From assembly GCA_014237395.1 (NCBI GenBank), contig JABZFP010000014.1, positions 124,001 through 188,000 of the forward strand: a stretch of 64,000 nucleotides of DNA, read 5' to 3'. Each line of letters begins with the position of its first letter. Position 1 is the stretch's first letter. The notes under the pieces are model-generated. The model saw only the letters and a list, made by a program, of their open reading frames with translations. It was not told the DNA's origin and made no database searches. Made by a program: the position numbers and the translations under genes. This document shows positions 19,911-29,515 of this stretch, one piece after another. The DNA comes from Desulfobacteraceae bacterium (GTDB lineage Bacteria; Desulfobacterota; Desulfobacteria; Desulfobacterales; UBA5852).

Positions 19911-21542
19911 ATGAAAACACATCAATCTGATTTCCTGATCATTGGCAGCGGGGTGGCGGGACTGTTGTTTGCGCTTCATACCGCTCAAGTCGGCCGCGTG
20001 GCACTGGTGACCAAGAAGGCGGCCATGGAGAGCAATACCAATCAAGCCCAGGGCGGTATTGCGGCCGTGTTCGACGGCAACGATTCCTTCGATCTCCATA
20101 TCCAGGACACCTTGGCCTCGGGGGCCGGTCTCTGTCATCCCGAAGTCGTCAATCTTGTTGTGAAAGAGGGGCCGCGGCGCATTGAAGAGCTGGTCGGTCG
20201 TGGTGTCTCCTTCAGCCGTCACGGCAATGCGCCGTCCGAGGCCTTCGATCTGGGCCGCGAAGGCGGCCATTCCCGGAACCGGATCGTCCACACCCAGGAC
20301 ATGACCGGCCGGGAAGTGGAACGGGCGCTGTTGGAGCAGGTGCGGGCCCACCCCAATATCGAGCTGTTCGAGAATCATATCGCGATTGACCTCATCACAC
20401 ACTCCATCCGCATGAAGCGCGGCCAGGTGACGACCACCCACGAGGAGCACTGCTGCGGCGCCTATGTGCTGGATCGGGAAGCCCGGCGGGTTCAACCATT
20501 CCTGGCGCGGATCGTGCTTTTGGCGACCGGTGGCGCCGGGAAAGTCTATCTTTATACCAGTAACCCCGACATTGCGACCGGGGACGGTCTGGCCATGGCC
20601 TACCGAGCCGGTGCCACCCTGGCCAATCTGGAATTTGTCCAATTTCACCCCACCTGCCTCTACCATCCGGAAGCCAAAAATTTCCTGATTTCCGAGGCCG
20701 TCCGCGGCGAAGGCGGGGTGCTGATCGATGCCCGCGGCCAGTCTTTCATGGAGCGCTATGACCCGGCCAAAGACCTGGCCTGCCGGGATGTCGTGGCCCG
20801 GGCCATCGATACTGAACTGAAGTGCAGTGGCGACGATGCCGTTTTTCTGGACATCACCGGACGGGGCCCTGAATTTATCCGCCAGCGATTCCCCAACCTG
20901 TATGAAAACTGCCTTAAATTCGGGATCGATATGACCCGTGAGCCGATTCCGGTGGTTCCGGCGGCGCACTACATGTGCGGCGGCGTGGTCACCGATACCG
21001 AAGGACGCACGGACATTCACCAGCTTTTCGCCGTGGGGGAAACGGCCTGCACCGGCCTGCACGGCGCCAACCGCCTGGCCAGCAATTCCCTCCTGGAAGC
21101 ATTGGTCTATGCCCATCGGGCGGCCCGGCAGGCGATCACGGCGTTCCAATCCGGCACGCTGCCGAACGTGCCGGAGCCGCCCGCCTGGGACGAAGTCGGC
21201 ACCACGGACAGCGATGAACGGATCATGGTCTCCCAGAACTGGGACGAGATTCGCCGCTTCATGTGGAGCTACGTGGGGATCGTGCGGTCGGACAAGCGCC
21301 TGGAGCGGGCCCGTCGGCGGATCGAGATGATTCAGCAGGAAATCACGGATTATTACTGGAACTTCAAGGTCACCGCGGATCTGATCGAATTGCGCAACCT
21401 GGCCATGGTGGCGGAATTGATCATCCGCAGTGCGTCCCACCGTAAAGAAAGCCGTGGGTTGCACTACAACATCCACTACCCCGAGCGGGACGACAAGCGC
21501 TGGCGGAAAGATACGATATTACGCCGGCCGTTCGTGGGATGA
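19911..21542 (+). CDS. nadB: L-aspartate oxidase
   Basis: A 543-residue flavoprotein of the succinate-dehydrogenase/aspartate-oxidase family. It has the FAD dinucleotide motif GSGVAGLLFALHTA, the NQAQGGIAAVFD motif, the substrate loop GEGGVLID, and the C-terminal FAD signature GETACTGLHGANRLASNSLL. It oxidises L-aspartate to iminoaspartate, the first step of NAD synthesis; under anoxia fumarate is the usual electron acceptor. nadA and nadC are not in this window, but nadE is at 26.2 kb. Confidence 0.96.
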   Translation: MKTHQSDFLIIGSGVAGLLFALHTAQVGRVALVTKKAAMESNTNQAQGGIAAVFDGNDSFDLHIQDTLASGAGLCHPEVVNLVVKEGPRRIEELVGRGVSFSRHGNAPSEAFDLGREGGHSRNRIVHTQDMTGREVERALLEQVRAHPNIELFENHIAIDLITHSIRMKRGQVTTTHEEHCCGAYVLDREARRVQPFLARIVLLATGGAGKVYLYTSNPDIATGDGLAMAYRAGATLANLEFVQFHPTCLYHPEAKNFLISEAVRGEGGVLIDARGQSFMERYDPAKDLACRDVVARAIDTELKCSGDDAVFLDITGRGPEFIRQRFPNLYENCLKFGIDMTREPIPVVPAAHYMCGGVVTDTEGRTDIHQLFAVGETACTGLHGANRLASNSLLEALVYAHRAARQAITAFQSGTLPNVPEPPAWDEVGTTDSDERIMVSQNWDEIRRFMWSYVGIVRSDKRLERARRRIEMIQQEITDYYWNFKVTADLIELRNLAMVAELIIRSASHRKESRGLHYNIHYPERDDKRWRKDTILRRPFVG

Positions 21543-21705
21543 TGGTTGCCCCTTTGCGGCGGCCGTTCCGGCCCACCGCCACGACCATTCCTCTGACATC
21601 CTATGCATGGCAGCCCCCATGCCAGTAATCCACCTTTGGAGGATGTATGCTGCAATCCAGCCATATCGGGTTGATTCTTAGTCTGATATCGTTCGATGGG
21701 CGGGG

Positions 21706-22617
21706 TTAAAGCTCTTCAGGTACAAAGGCCGTGACATCGTCGATGGTCAGGGTGTCGGCAAGCAGCATCATCAGGCGATCCACCCCCAGGGCGTTGCCGG
21801 TGGCGGGGGGCATCCGGTCCAGGGCCGCTAGAAAGGGTTCCGGCAGGGGGCTTGACGGCCGACCGGCCTGCTGTCGTGCCTGCAGCTCGTCCAGAAAACG
21901 GCGGCGCTGTTCCTCTGGATCATTCAATTCGCTGAATCCATTGCACAATTCGACCCCTCCGATGTAGAGCTCAAATCGCTCCGCCCGGGTGGGCTTGTCC
22001 GGTTTCAGACGGGCCAGTGCGGCACAGGCCGCAGGATAGTCGTACAGGAAGACCGGCCGCTCCCAACCGAGGCGGGGTTCGATGGTGCAACCGACGATTT
22101 CATCGAAGCGCCCATCCGATAGGGCCGCCTCGGGGGTGCCGCCGGAAAACATACGGAAAGCATCGTCGACGCGCAAGCGCTCGAACGGCCCCTGGAGATC
22201 GATGATCCGGTCCTGGAACGTCAATTGCGGGCTGGCCCCCAAGGATTGGGCCACGTGCTTCACCAGAGCTTCGGTCTGATCCATCATGTGCCGGTAGTCC
22301 TGGTGCGCGGTATACCATTCCAGCAGGGTGAACTCCGGCAGATGGCGCCGGCCGCGTTCCCCCCGGCGGAAACAGCGGCAAATCTGGTACAGACGGGGAT
22401 ACCCGGCCGCCAGGAGGCGCTTCATGCACAGTTCGGGGGAGGTCTGCAGAAACTGGTCGTCGGCCGGTTCGGGGTCGATATGGGCCTCAGGTGCCGGGGC
22501 GGGGATGCGGATCGGGGTTTCGACCTCGAGGTAGTCGGCGGCCTCAAAGAACGCGCGCATGGCCTGGAGCCCCCGGGCGCGAAGTTTGAGGGCGGCGGTG
22601 AGGGTTGTTTGACGCAT
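21706..22617 (-). CDS. epmA: EF-P lysine lysyltransferase EpmA-like (GenX/PoxA)
   Basis: A class II lysyl-tRNA-synthetase-like catalytic domain without the tRNA-anticodon domain, about 303 residues (E. coli EpmA is 325). Motif 2 is CFRRGERGRRHLPEFTLLEWY and motif 3 is GNALGVDRLMML; motif 1 is near LEVETPI. Such proteins attach beta-lysine to elongation factor P. The start at 22617 gives the usual family length; upstream ATGs at 22638 and 22734 are in frame. The EF-P and EpmB genes are not in the window, so the partner must lie elsewhere. Confidence 0.9.
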   Translation of the reverse strand: MRQTTLTAALKLRARGLQAMRAFFEAADYLEVETPIRIPAPAPEAHIDPEPADDQFLQTSPELCMKRLLAAGYPRLYQICRCFRRGERGRRHLPEFTLLEWYTAHQDYRHMMDQTEALVKHVAQSLGASPQLTFQDRIIDLQGPFERLRVDDAFRMFSGGTPEAALSDGRFDEIVGCTIEPRLGWERPVFLYDYPAACAALARLKPDKPTRAERFELYIGGVELCNGFSELNDPEEQRRRFLDELQARQQAGRPSSPLPEPFLAALDRMPPATGNALGVDRLMMLLADTLTIDDVTAFVPEEL

Positions 22618-22819
22618 GTTTGAATCCAAATCTGGCATAACGTTTTTTATGTTTTTGTAGATCCATAAGAATCTTTTAGAAGCAACCGCAAAATTAGGAT
22701 TTTGGTTCCAGATCAAGGCGGACGCGAGGGTCAAGCCGGAGGAATACTGCGTTATTTCGAGGGCTTGAGACGAGCGTCCAACGCTGATGTGGGGCCAAAA
22801 GACTTTTTTGCGGCAGCTT

Positions 22820-24136
22820 CTATGCCTTGCGCACGGTATAGGTGTCCGTGCTCTGATCCTGCAAGGCGATCATGTCGAATTGTTTGACATCCGCTTCGGC
22901 AAACCAGGCTTGCCCGGTGCTTTGGCATTTTGGGCAGGCCCGCCGTGGAATGTGGATGGCGAGGATGTGCCGGCCGCGGTCGGACGTCGAATCGATGCGC
23001 CAGGCTCCGCCGCAGTGGTCGCACACCTGGATGGTTTCTTCCTGCATTTCGGTGATGCCCGCGGTATCGTAGAACAACTGGCGGGACCGCCGGCCACAGG
23101 TGGGCTTACTGCGAACCTGGTCCTGGATGGCGCTACGCTGCTGCCAGTAGGCCAGCACCAGTTCGCCCACCTTGCCGATGATGCGCGTGACGTCCTGGGA
23201 CTGGCGTAATTTTTCCGGATCGAAAGTGGGTTCGCGTACGTTGCTGTAATCGATACCGGCCATGGCCAGAATGATGCCGAGGTTCACATAGGGCAGGGCG
23301 CCCTCGATGGCATAGCCCCCCTCCAATACGGCAATGTCGGCATTCAACAGTTCGGTCAGTTCGGCGTAGCCGCGGGCGGTGAAATTCATGTTGGTAATGG
23401 GGTCGGAAAAATGATTGTCCTGGCCGGCGGAGTTGACGATCAGATCAGGCTGGAAATCTTCCAGAATCGGCAGGACAACATTGCGGATGGTGTAAAGAAA
23501 GCCCTCTTCCGAAGTGTTGGGGGGCAGGGGAATGTTCAGGGTGGTCCCGATGGCATTGGGGCCGCCGAGCTCGTTGGGGAAGCCGGAGCCCGGGTAGAGG
23601 GTGCGGCCGTCCTGGTGGATCGATATGAACAGGGTGTCCGGATCGTGCCAGTAAATGTCCTGGGTGCCATCGCCATGGTGGCAGTCCGTATCCACGATGG
23701 CCACCCGTTGGACCCCGTAGGTCTGGCGCAGATGCTCGATCATGATGGCTTCGATGTTGACGTTGCAAAACCCCCGGGCACCATGCACGACCCGCATGGC
23801 GTGGTGACCGGGCGGACGCACCAAGGCAAATCCTTTTTCAATTTTTTTCTCCATGACGGCACAGCCGATGGTTTTGGCACCGCCGGCGCTGATGAAGTGC
23901 GATTCCGTCATGACGCTCAACGGGTCGGGGACGCAGAAATGCACGCGCTGGACATCCGGCACGTTGACCAGGTCCGGTTTGAGTTCCACGATGCCGTCAA
24001 TATCGAATATGCCTTCTTCAACCACCTGATCCTGGGTGTAAAGGAGCCGTTCCTCCCGCTCCGGATGGGTGGGGTCGATGGCCCAGTCGAAGGCCGGAAA
24101 AAAAACCAGCCCGGTTTTATGTTTGGCCTTCAGCAT
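22820..24136 (-). CDS. Histone-deacetylase-family amidohydrolase with C-terminal zinc-ribbon extension
   Basis: Residues 1-330 form an HDAC/acetoin-utilisation/acetylpolyamine-amidohydrolase domain. Expected residues are present: H111-H112 in RPPGHHA, zinc ligands D151 and H153 in DTDCHHGDG, D240 in SAGQD, and Y275 in EGGYA. The last 80 residues add two CxxC knuckles (CDHCGG and CPKC), an extension not part of the usual catalytic fold. It should remove acetyl or other acyl groups from polyamines, lysines or small amides. It lies downstream of the HyuA-like gene on the same strand with a 164-nt gap, so they may be co-transcribed. Confidence 0.92.
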   Translation of the reverse strand: MLKAKHKTGLVFFPAFDWAIDPTHPEREERLLYTQDQVVEEGIFDIDGIVELKPDLVNVPDVQRVHFCVPDPLSVMTESHFISAGGAKTIGCAVMEKKIEKGFALVRPPGHHAMRVVHGARGFCNVNIEAIMIEHLRQTYGVQRVAIVDTDCHHGDGTQDIYWHDPDTLFISIHQDGRTLYPGSGFPNELGGPNAIGTTLNIPLPPNTSEEGFLYTIRNVVLPILEDFQPDLIVNSAGQDNHFSDPITNMNFTARGYAELTELLNADIAVLEGGYAIEGALPYVNLGIILAMAGIDYSNVREPTFDPEKLRQSQDVTRIIGKVGELVLAYWQQRSAIQDQVRSKPTCGRRSRQLFYDTAGITEMQEETIQVCDHCGGAWRIDSTSDRGRHILAIHIPRRACPKCQSTGQAWFAEADVKQFDMIALQDQSTDTYTVRKA

Positions 24137-24300
24137 GATGCTCCTATCCTTGATGGGTCATTGTGAATCGCCATTCGAGAGGGGGCGCTCTGCCACCCGT
24201 GTTAAAGCCATGGCAAGGTGCGGTTTAATGATCATCACTCCCCGGCGTTTGGGCAAGGGGGTAGCAGTCTTCAAAGCCGTATCGTTCCGTCCGGTGCGGA

Positions 24301-25980
24301 TCACATCAGCCGGCCGGCCACCGGATCGTAACCATAAATCAGGCCCGGCTGGACCTGGGCCCGGATGCGGATATTGCGTCCGGTTGTGTGGAAGCCGCGC
24401 ACCATATTGAACTGGAGCTCCTCGGTGACTTCCATTTCAAGGTGCGCCGGGTTGGCACCTCGGGCGACCGCTTTCTTTTGAAGCAAATCGAGCGCCATTT
24501 GACGGGCCTGGGCCTGGTCGAACGAGCGGTCGACCTTCGTCGTGAAATTTTCTTCCGGTGCCGTGGCGATTTGCTGTTCGGTATCCGCGTATAAGTTGAC
24601 TTCGCAGGTGGTGCGTGCCAGTGCGGCCCCAATGGCATTGGCCACGGTCCAGCGCGGGACGACGCCGACCTGGTAGTGCGAAAGGGTTTCCAGGTGCTCG
24701 GCAAACAGCGGGGCCGGTCCTCCTAACACCAGTATGGTCGTGGGCCGGACCTGGTAGCCATCCTGCATTTCATGAATCGTGTACACCGGTTGCCGGTTGA
24801 TGCGTTCCACCATTTCCTCGGCGGCCCTCAGGATCTGGCGGCAGGTATGGTCGAAGACCTGGAACGCGGCGTCTTCGATCGTCACGCCCAGCTGCTCGGC
24901 GATGGGCGCGAACCCCCGTGCTGCCAGTTCCCGTGACCCTTTGCGTGCTTTGCCCAGGAGGACCAGGGCATCGGTGGGTGTCGGCGAGGGGCCGCCGTGG
25001 GCCATGGCCGGTCCGTTTCGGTGGGGACCGACCTGAATCCGGCCATTTTCGATTCGCACGGCACTATCGCCCCCGATACCGATGGAGTGGGTCTCGAGGG
25101 AGCGGATGAGGGTCTTGAAACCGCCCAGTTCAATTCCCTGGGGGGCCAGCAGGGGCACCTGATCCACCAGGATCGCCATGTCGGTCGTGGTCCCGCCGAT
25201 ATCCATGACCAGGGCATCGCCCTTTTCCGGTCCGAACGCGATGGACCCCATGACACTGGCCGCCGGCCCGGACAGGGTGGTTTGGGCCGGGTAGTCGATG
25301 GAGGCTTCAAAATTCATGTTGCCGCCGTCCGCCTTGAGAATGCGGATCGGCACCTTCAGCCCCTTGCGGGTGAGGGAATTGTTGACGGCTTCAAAAAACT
25401 CACGGTGGATCGGATAGACGGCGGCGTTCAAATAAGTGGTGGCGATCCGACGCGGAAAACTGAGGTTGCCTGAAATGCGGTGGCCCAGGAAGACTTTTTC
25501 GAAATGACCCTCGAGCTGGCGGGCGATGGCCAATTCCTGCGCGGCATTGCGAACCGAAAACTTGGTGACCACCCCCACGTGGCGGATGCCCGCCGCTATG
25601 AACTTTTCGCGAATACGATCAATCGCCGCCGCCTGGACCGGTTCGACTTCGCGGCCCCGATGGTCGATGGAGCCCGACAGGCATTCAAAGTGATCGTTGG
25701 TGCGATAAAAGTGGGGATCCACACCCGGCCCACCCGAGACAATCATGCCGACCTGGGGCAGTTTTTTCTGGATGATGGCATTGGTGGTCAGGGTCGTGCT
25801 CATGACCATGCGGATAATCTTGGCCGGGTCGATGTCGGCGGTGATTTTTTCAAGGGCGGTCAATACCGTGTCAAAGAGATCGGTGGGATCCGTGGGGACT
25901 TTGATTTCATTGATGACGCCTTCATTTCCCAGCAGCACTACGTCGGCGTGGGTGCCACCGACATCAAGACCAATGATCAT
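24301..25980 (-). CDS. HyuA-like hydantoinase/oxoprolinase family protein
   Basis: A 559-residue protein of the ASKHA fold: the N-terminal phosphate loop IIGLDVGGTHADVVLL and the second loop VMDIGGTTTDMAIL are both present, as in the ATP-binding subunit A of N-methylhydantoinase, acetone carboxylase and acetophenone carboxylase. No HyuB-type partner is adjacent, so it may work alone or with a distant subunit. Its neighbour is an HDAC-like amidohydrolase. The substrate is unknown. Confidence 0.9.
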   Translation of the reverse strand: MIIGLDVGGTHADVVLLGNEGVINEIKVPTDPTDLFDTVLTALEKITADIDPAKIIRMVMSTTLTTNAIIQKKLPQVGMIVSGGPGVDPHFYRTNDHFECLSGSIDHRGREVEPVQAAAIDRIREKFIAAGIRHVGVVTKFSVRNAAQELAIARQLEGHFEKVFLGHRISGNLSFPRRIATTYLNAAVYPIHREFFEAVNNSLTRKGLKVPIRILKADGGNMNFEASIDYPAQTTLSGPAASVMGSIAFGPEKGDALVMDIGGTTTDMAILVDQVPLLAPQGIELGGFKTLIRSLETHSIGIGGDSAVRIENGRIQVGPHRNGPAMAHGGPSPTPTDALVLLGKARKGSRELAARGFAPIAEQLGVTIEDAAFQVFDHTCRQILRAAEEMVERINRQPVYTIHEMQDGYQVRPTTILVLGGPAPLFAEHLETLSHYQVGVVPRWTVANAIGAALARTTCEVNLYADTEQQIATAPEENFTTKVDRSFDQAQARQMALDLLQKKAVARGANPAHLEMEVTEELQFNMVRGFHTTGRNIRIRAQVQPGLIYGYDPVAGRLM

Positions 25981-26167
25981 GGCAACATCCCGATGATTGA
26001 AGGGTGGTGTGTGCGACCAGATCAGGCGGTGGGATACCCACGGCCCTCCGTCGCTCGGAAACCCTAACGGATATGGGGGGTGATGTCAATCATGCCTTGG
26101 TGGGTGCGGGATTGCGCGTGGAAAGAAATCGGCCCGGCAGGCATGACGTCGACTTCCCGGCCGCGAC

Positions 26168-26950
26168 TCAGCCCTTCAAACTGCCCGGAATCCGGCATAC
26201 CGGAATCGGTTCCATTTTGTGCCGATTGACCTGATTGAAGCGGCGGTAGATGGCCAGCACCTCTTTCTGTCGGGCGTCGAGGCTGCTTTCATGGCCGTTT
26301 TTTTCGCTAAATTGCATGGCCCACTCCAATTCCGGGTAGCTGGCCCCGATCTGGCCCTCATCCGTGCGGTTGTCTTCCCACAACCCGTCCGTGGGCGGCG
26401 CCTGCATGATGCCGTCGATGACCCCCAACTCATGCCCCAGGGCATAGACTTCAGATTTCGTCAGGTCGGCAATCGGGGACAGATCGACACCCCCATCGCC
26501 GTATTTGGTGTAAAACCCGACACCGAAATCTTCGACCTTGTTGCCGGTTCCGGCCACCAGCAGACGGTGATGGGTGGCAAAGGCATAGAGCGTCATCATG
26601 CGCAGCCGCGAACGGCTGTTGGCCATGGTCAGCCCATCCTGGATCGCGTCCGGCAGGGTTTGTTCGATGGATTGAAAGGCGGGGGTCAGGTCGACATGGA
26701 CCCCCTTGGCATTGTTAAAGCGATCTTCGATCCATTCAATATGCTGTCGGGCCAGGTCGATTTGGTGAGCTGCCTGGTAAATGGGCATGTTCAGCAGAAG
26801 CGTGGTTTTTCCGGTGCGGGCGCACAAGGTGGATGTGACCGCCGAATCGATGCCGCCGGAGACGCCGACGACAAAACCTTTCAAATTGGCCGTGTCGCAG
26901 TATTGTGCCAACCAGCCGAGAATGTGGTCGACAACGTGGGCAGCCTTCAT
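26168..26950 (-). CDS. nadE: NAD(+) synthase (ammonia/glutamine-dependent domain only)
   Basis: A 260-residue N-type ATP pyrophosphatase with the P-loop SGGIDS at residues 31-36, TGNKVEDFGVGFYTKYGDGG and SPIADLTKSEVYALG, all NadE signatures. It lacks an amidase domain and should use free ammonia. The start at 26950 has GAAAGGA nine bases upstream; an ATG 21 nt earlier is less likely. It makes NAD from deamido-NAD, the last step of the pathway that nadB starts. Confidence 0.96.
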   Translation of the reverse strand: MKAAHVVDHILGWLAQYCDTANLKGFVVGVSGGIDSAVTSTLCARTGKTTLLLNMPIYQAAHQIDLARQHIEWIEDRFNNAKGVHVDLTPAFQSIEQTLPDAIQDGLTMANSRSRLRMMTLYAFATHHRLLVAGTGNKVEDFGVGFYTKYGDGGVDLSPIADLTKSEVYALGHELGVIDGIMQAPPTDGLWEDNRTDEGQIGASYPELEWAMQFSEKNGHESSLDARQKEVLAIYRRFNQVNRHKMEPIPVCRIPGSLKG

Positions 26951-27017
26951 AGGCGTGATCCTTTCTTCCATAAAGCAAACGTGTTCCGGCTGTTCCCGGT
27001 CGGGATATTCAAGCGGA

Positions 27018-27842
27018 TTATTTCCCGGACAGGGGCATCCACCGATTCACAACGGTTTGCAAACGGCCGTCGCGCTTCATGTCGTTGATGTAGGCGTTGA
27101 CGGATTTTAGCAGCATACCGTCCTCCCGGCGAAGCCCCCATGCCAGATATTCTTCGGTCAGCAGGGAGTAAATCGGTTCCAGCTCGCTTTCGTGTTCGGC
27201 CGCCAGGACCAGAACAACGGGGGCATCGTGGATCATCAGATCGATGGTCTTATTCCGCAGCGCCTCGATACCTTCGGCGGATGTTTTGAAGAAGCGTTTT
27301 TTGGCCTTTTCGTAACGCTCGCGAACCAGCAAGGCGCCGGTGGTGTTTTCCACCGCGCCGATCGACGGGGTTTCCACGATGGAATAATAGCCCATTTTAA
27401 AGCGCTGGAGATCGCCCCGCCGGATGAGGGCCATCTGGCCGGTGCGTGAGTAGGGATCGCTGAAAGCGATGCGAACTTTGCGCAGTTCGGTGACCGACAG
27501 ACCGGACATGATAATGTCGGTGCGCCGGTCCAGCAGGTAGGGGATCTGGTCCTTCCACTCCACCTCGACAAACTGCAGGGGGCGTCCCAGATAGTCTGCC
27601 AGGCCTTTTGCAAGCTCGGCCTCGAGGCCGGTGATTTGGTCTCCCTGTTTGAAGATCAGGGGGGGCATATTCGTGGACACCCCGACTTTCAGCGGTATCT
27701 GGCTGCCGGCCGCCACAGGTACGGTCGGGGAAGGCGTTGCCGGGGGTGGCGGCCCGGGTAGCGTGCAGCCTGCCAGCCATCCGAAAATCGACAACAGCAC
27801 TATCATCGTCGGGATCCATTTCCTGCCCGTGCGGGTCCTCAT
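27018..27842 (-). CDS. Family 3 solute-binding lipoprotein (amino-acid-like substrate)
   Basis: A 274-residue periplasmic binding protein. The start at 27842 gives a lipoprotein signal ending GWLAGC followed by a proline-rich linker. The SBP_bac_3 core opens with LKVGVSTNMPPLIFKQGDQ and contains GLEAELAKGLADYLGR and IIMSGLSVTELRKVRIAFSD. No permease or ATPase gene is adjacent, so it may be an orphan receptor or serve a distant ABC transporter. Confidence 0.92.
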   Translation of the reverse strand: MRTRTGRKWIPTMIVLLSIFGWLAGCTLPGPPPPATPSPTVPVAAGSQIPLKVGVSTNMPPLIFKQGDQITGLEAELAKGLADYLGRPLQFVEVEWKDQIPYLLDRRTDIIMSGLSVTELRKVRIAFSDPYSRTGQMALIRRGDLQRFKMGYYSIVETPSIGAVENTTGALLVRERYEKAKKRFFKTSAEGIEALRNKTIDLMIHDAPVVLVLAAEHESELEPIYSLLTEEYLAWGLRREDGMLLKSVNAYINDMKRDGRLQTVVNRWMPLSGK

Positions 27843-27900
27843 GCGGTTCTTCCCCTTTCGCTGGTCGGTGTCACGTCGCGTCGTTGATTGCGCGCGAGAG

Positions 27901-28755
27901 TTACTTTCTCGGGTTTCCCATAAGGCCGCGGACCGCGGCCGGAATATCGGCCGGGACCATGACAATTTTTGCATTTTCCGAACCGGACATCTGACGGAGA
28001 GCTTCCACGTAGCGTTCCCCCAGAATGAACATGGCGGGCAGCTCTTTGTCCTGGATGGCTTCCGTCACTTTTTGAATCGCCCGCTGGCTGGCTTCCGCCA
28101 GCACGACCTTGGCCTGGGCATCGCGTTTGGAGGCTTCCAGGCGTCCGTCGGCCTCGAGAACGGCGGCTTCCTTTTCGCCATCGGCCCGGGTGACGGTGGC
28201 CCGACGCTGGCGTTCGGCCGCGGCCTGTTCCTCCATGGCTTTCTGCATGGTCTCGGAGGGATTGATGTCCTGAATTTCGACGGTTTTAAGCGTGATGCCC
28301 CAATCGGAGATATCATCCGAAATGGCGGCTTTCAGCTTGGCTTTGATTTGATCCCGGGAGGAGAGGGCATCGTCCAGATCCATTTCGCCCACGATCGAAC
28401 GCAGGGAGGTCTGCACCAGGTTTTGAATGGCCAGCCGGTAATCTTCCACCCCGTATACGGATTTTTCCGGCGAGATAATGTTGATGTAGGCCACAGCGTT
28501 GGCAATGATGACGGCATTGTCCCGGGTAATGACCTCCTGGGAGGGGATGTCGAGGACGATATCTTTGGTGGTGACTTTGTAGGCCACGATGTCGATGTAG
28601 GGGATGATGATATTCAAACCGGGCGGCAGGGTGCGGTGGTACTTGCCCAGACGCTGAACCACATGCTTGCTGCCCTGGGGTACGATGCGCACCCCCATGG
28701 TGATGGTCACCACAACGAGAATGAAAAAAACCGCGATAACGATCAAACCGTCCAT
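27901..28755 (-). CDS. SPFH/stomatin-like membrane protein (paraslipin)
   Basis: A 284-residue protein with one N-terminal membrane helix, an SPFH/band-7 domain (RIVPQGSKHVVQRLGKYHRT, PGLNIIIPYID), a long alanine/glutamate-rich coiled coil and a C-terminal hydrophobic stretch. It matches the QmcA/paraslipin type that pairs with NfeD proteins in membrane microdomains. AGGAGG lies eight bases before the ATG. The NfeD gene is 83 nt upstream on the same strand, the classic pairing. Confidence 0.95.
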   Translation of the reverse strand: MDGLIVIAVFFILVVVTITMGVRIVPQGSKHVVQRLGKYHRTLPPGLNIIIPYIDIVAYKVTTKDIVLDIPSQEVITRDNAVIIANAVAYINIISPEKSVYGVEDYRLAIQNLVQTSLRSIVGEMDLDDALSSRDQIKAKLKAAISDDISDWGITLKTVEIQDINPSETMQKAMEEQAAAERQRRATVTRADGEKEAAVLEADGRLEASKRDAQAKVVLAEASQRAIQKVTEAIQDKELPAMFILGERYVEALRQMSGSENAKIVMVPADIPAAVRGLMGNPRK

Positions 28756-28838
28756 GGGATGCTTCCTCCTGTATGAAAAATGAGCGTGCAGCGGAATGCT
28801 GCGCGTTTCGCGTTAGGGATATGGCCGCGCGACGTCCC

Positions 28839-29294
28839 TTATTCGCGGTATTCCACGATCAGGGTGTTGCCCGAAATGTCTTTGACAAAGACGCGATTTC
28901 CCGGCACGACCGTTTCCTGGCAGATAAACGGCCATTCGTCCGATCCCAGCAGCGGCGTCGTAAAACGCACCACGCCGCGGCGGCCCTCGGCCGGTGCTTT
29001 GATCACTTGACCGCTTTCGCCGATGGCGGCTTCACGGGCAATCCCGGCCTTGGTCTGGTCTTTCATGCGGGGGCGGACCAGCTTGAACCACAGCAGTGTA
29101 AACACTGCGGACGAAACGGCCCAGATCAACAGCTGCCAGGTCAGTGAAAGGCCTGGCGCCAGGCCGAGCACCAGGGCCACCACCAGACCGCCTAACCCGA
29201 ACCAGAACATGGTGAAACTGGCAACGAATATTTCTCCGATGATCAACAGCATGCCGATGACCAGCCAGTGCCAGTAAAGCAGTTGAAAGTCCAT
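28839..29294 (-). CDS. NfeD-family membrane protein
   Basis: A 151-residue short NfeD protein: three or four membrane helices (LYWHWLVIGMLLIIGEIFVA and following) and a C-terminal OB-fold domain (GESGQVIKAPAEGRRGVVRF). The ClpP-like protease domain of long NfeD is absent. The start at 29294 has GAGGGAC upstream. It is co-directional with the SPFH gene and probably forms a scaffold complex with it. Confidence 0.93.
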   Translation of the reverse strand: MDFQLLYWHWLVIGMLLIIGEIFVASFTMFWFGLGGLVVALVLGLAPGLSLTWQLLIWAVSSAVFTLLWFKLVRPRMKDQTKAGIAREAAIGESGQVIKAPAEGRRGVVRFTTPLLGSDEWPFICQETVVPGNRVFVKDISGNTLIVEYRE

Positions 29295-29515
29295 GAAAAG
29301 GTCCCTCCTCAAAGCGATGCGGTAACCGCGGCATAACCTTGCCATCCATACGCGATCACAACGAAGATCACCGCAAGGCCAACCCGCTGTCGATACGCCA
29401 CAACGCTATAACGAAAGCGGCTGGAAAAGTCCAACAGGCAGTTTGAATGTCTGTCGCGAATGTGGCATAACCACCGAAAAAAATCGAACACCTGATTTGA
29501 AAAGGAGACCCTGTC

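Noticed and set aside
19869..21476. 535-codon minus-strand frame opposite nadB
   Set aside because: NadB motifs are clear on the plus strand; the antisense frame is a codon-bias shadow.
21647..21709. 20-codon frame with a strong GGAGG site between nadB and epmA
   Set aside because: Too short to support without conservation; it overlaps the convergent epmA stop.
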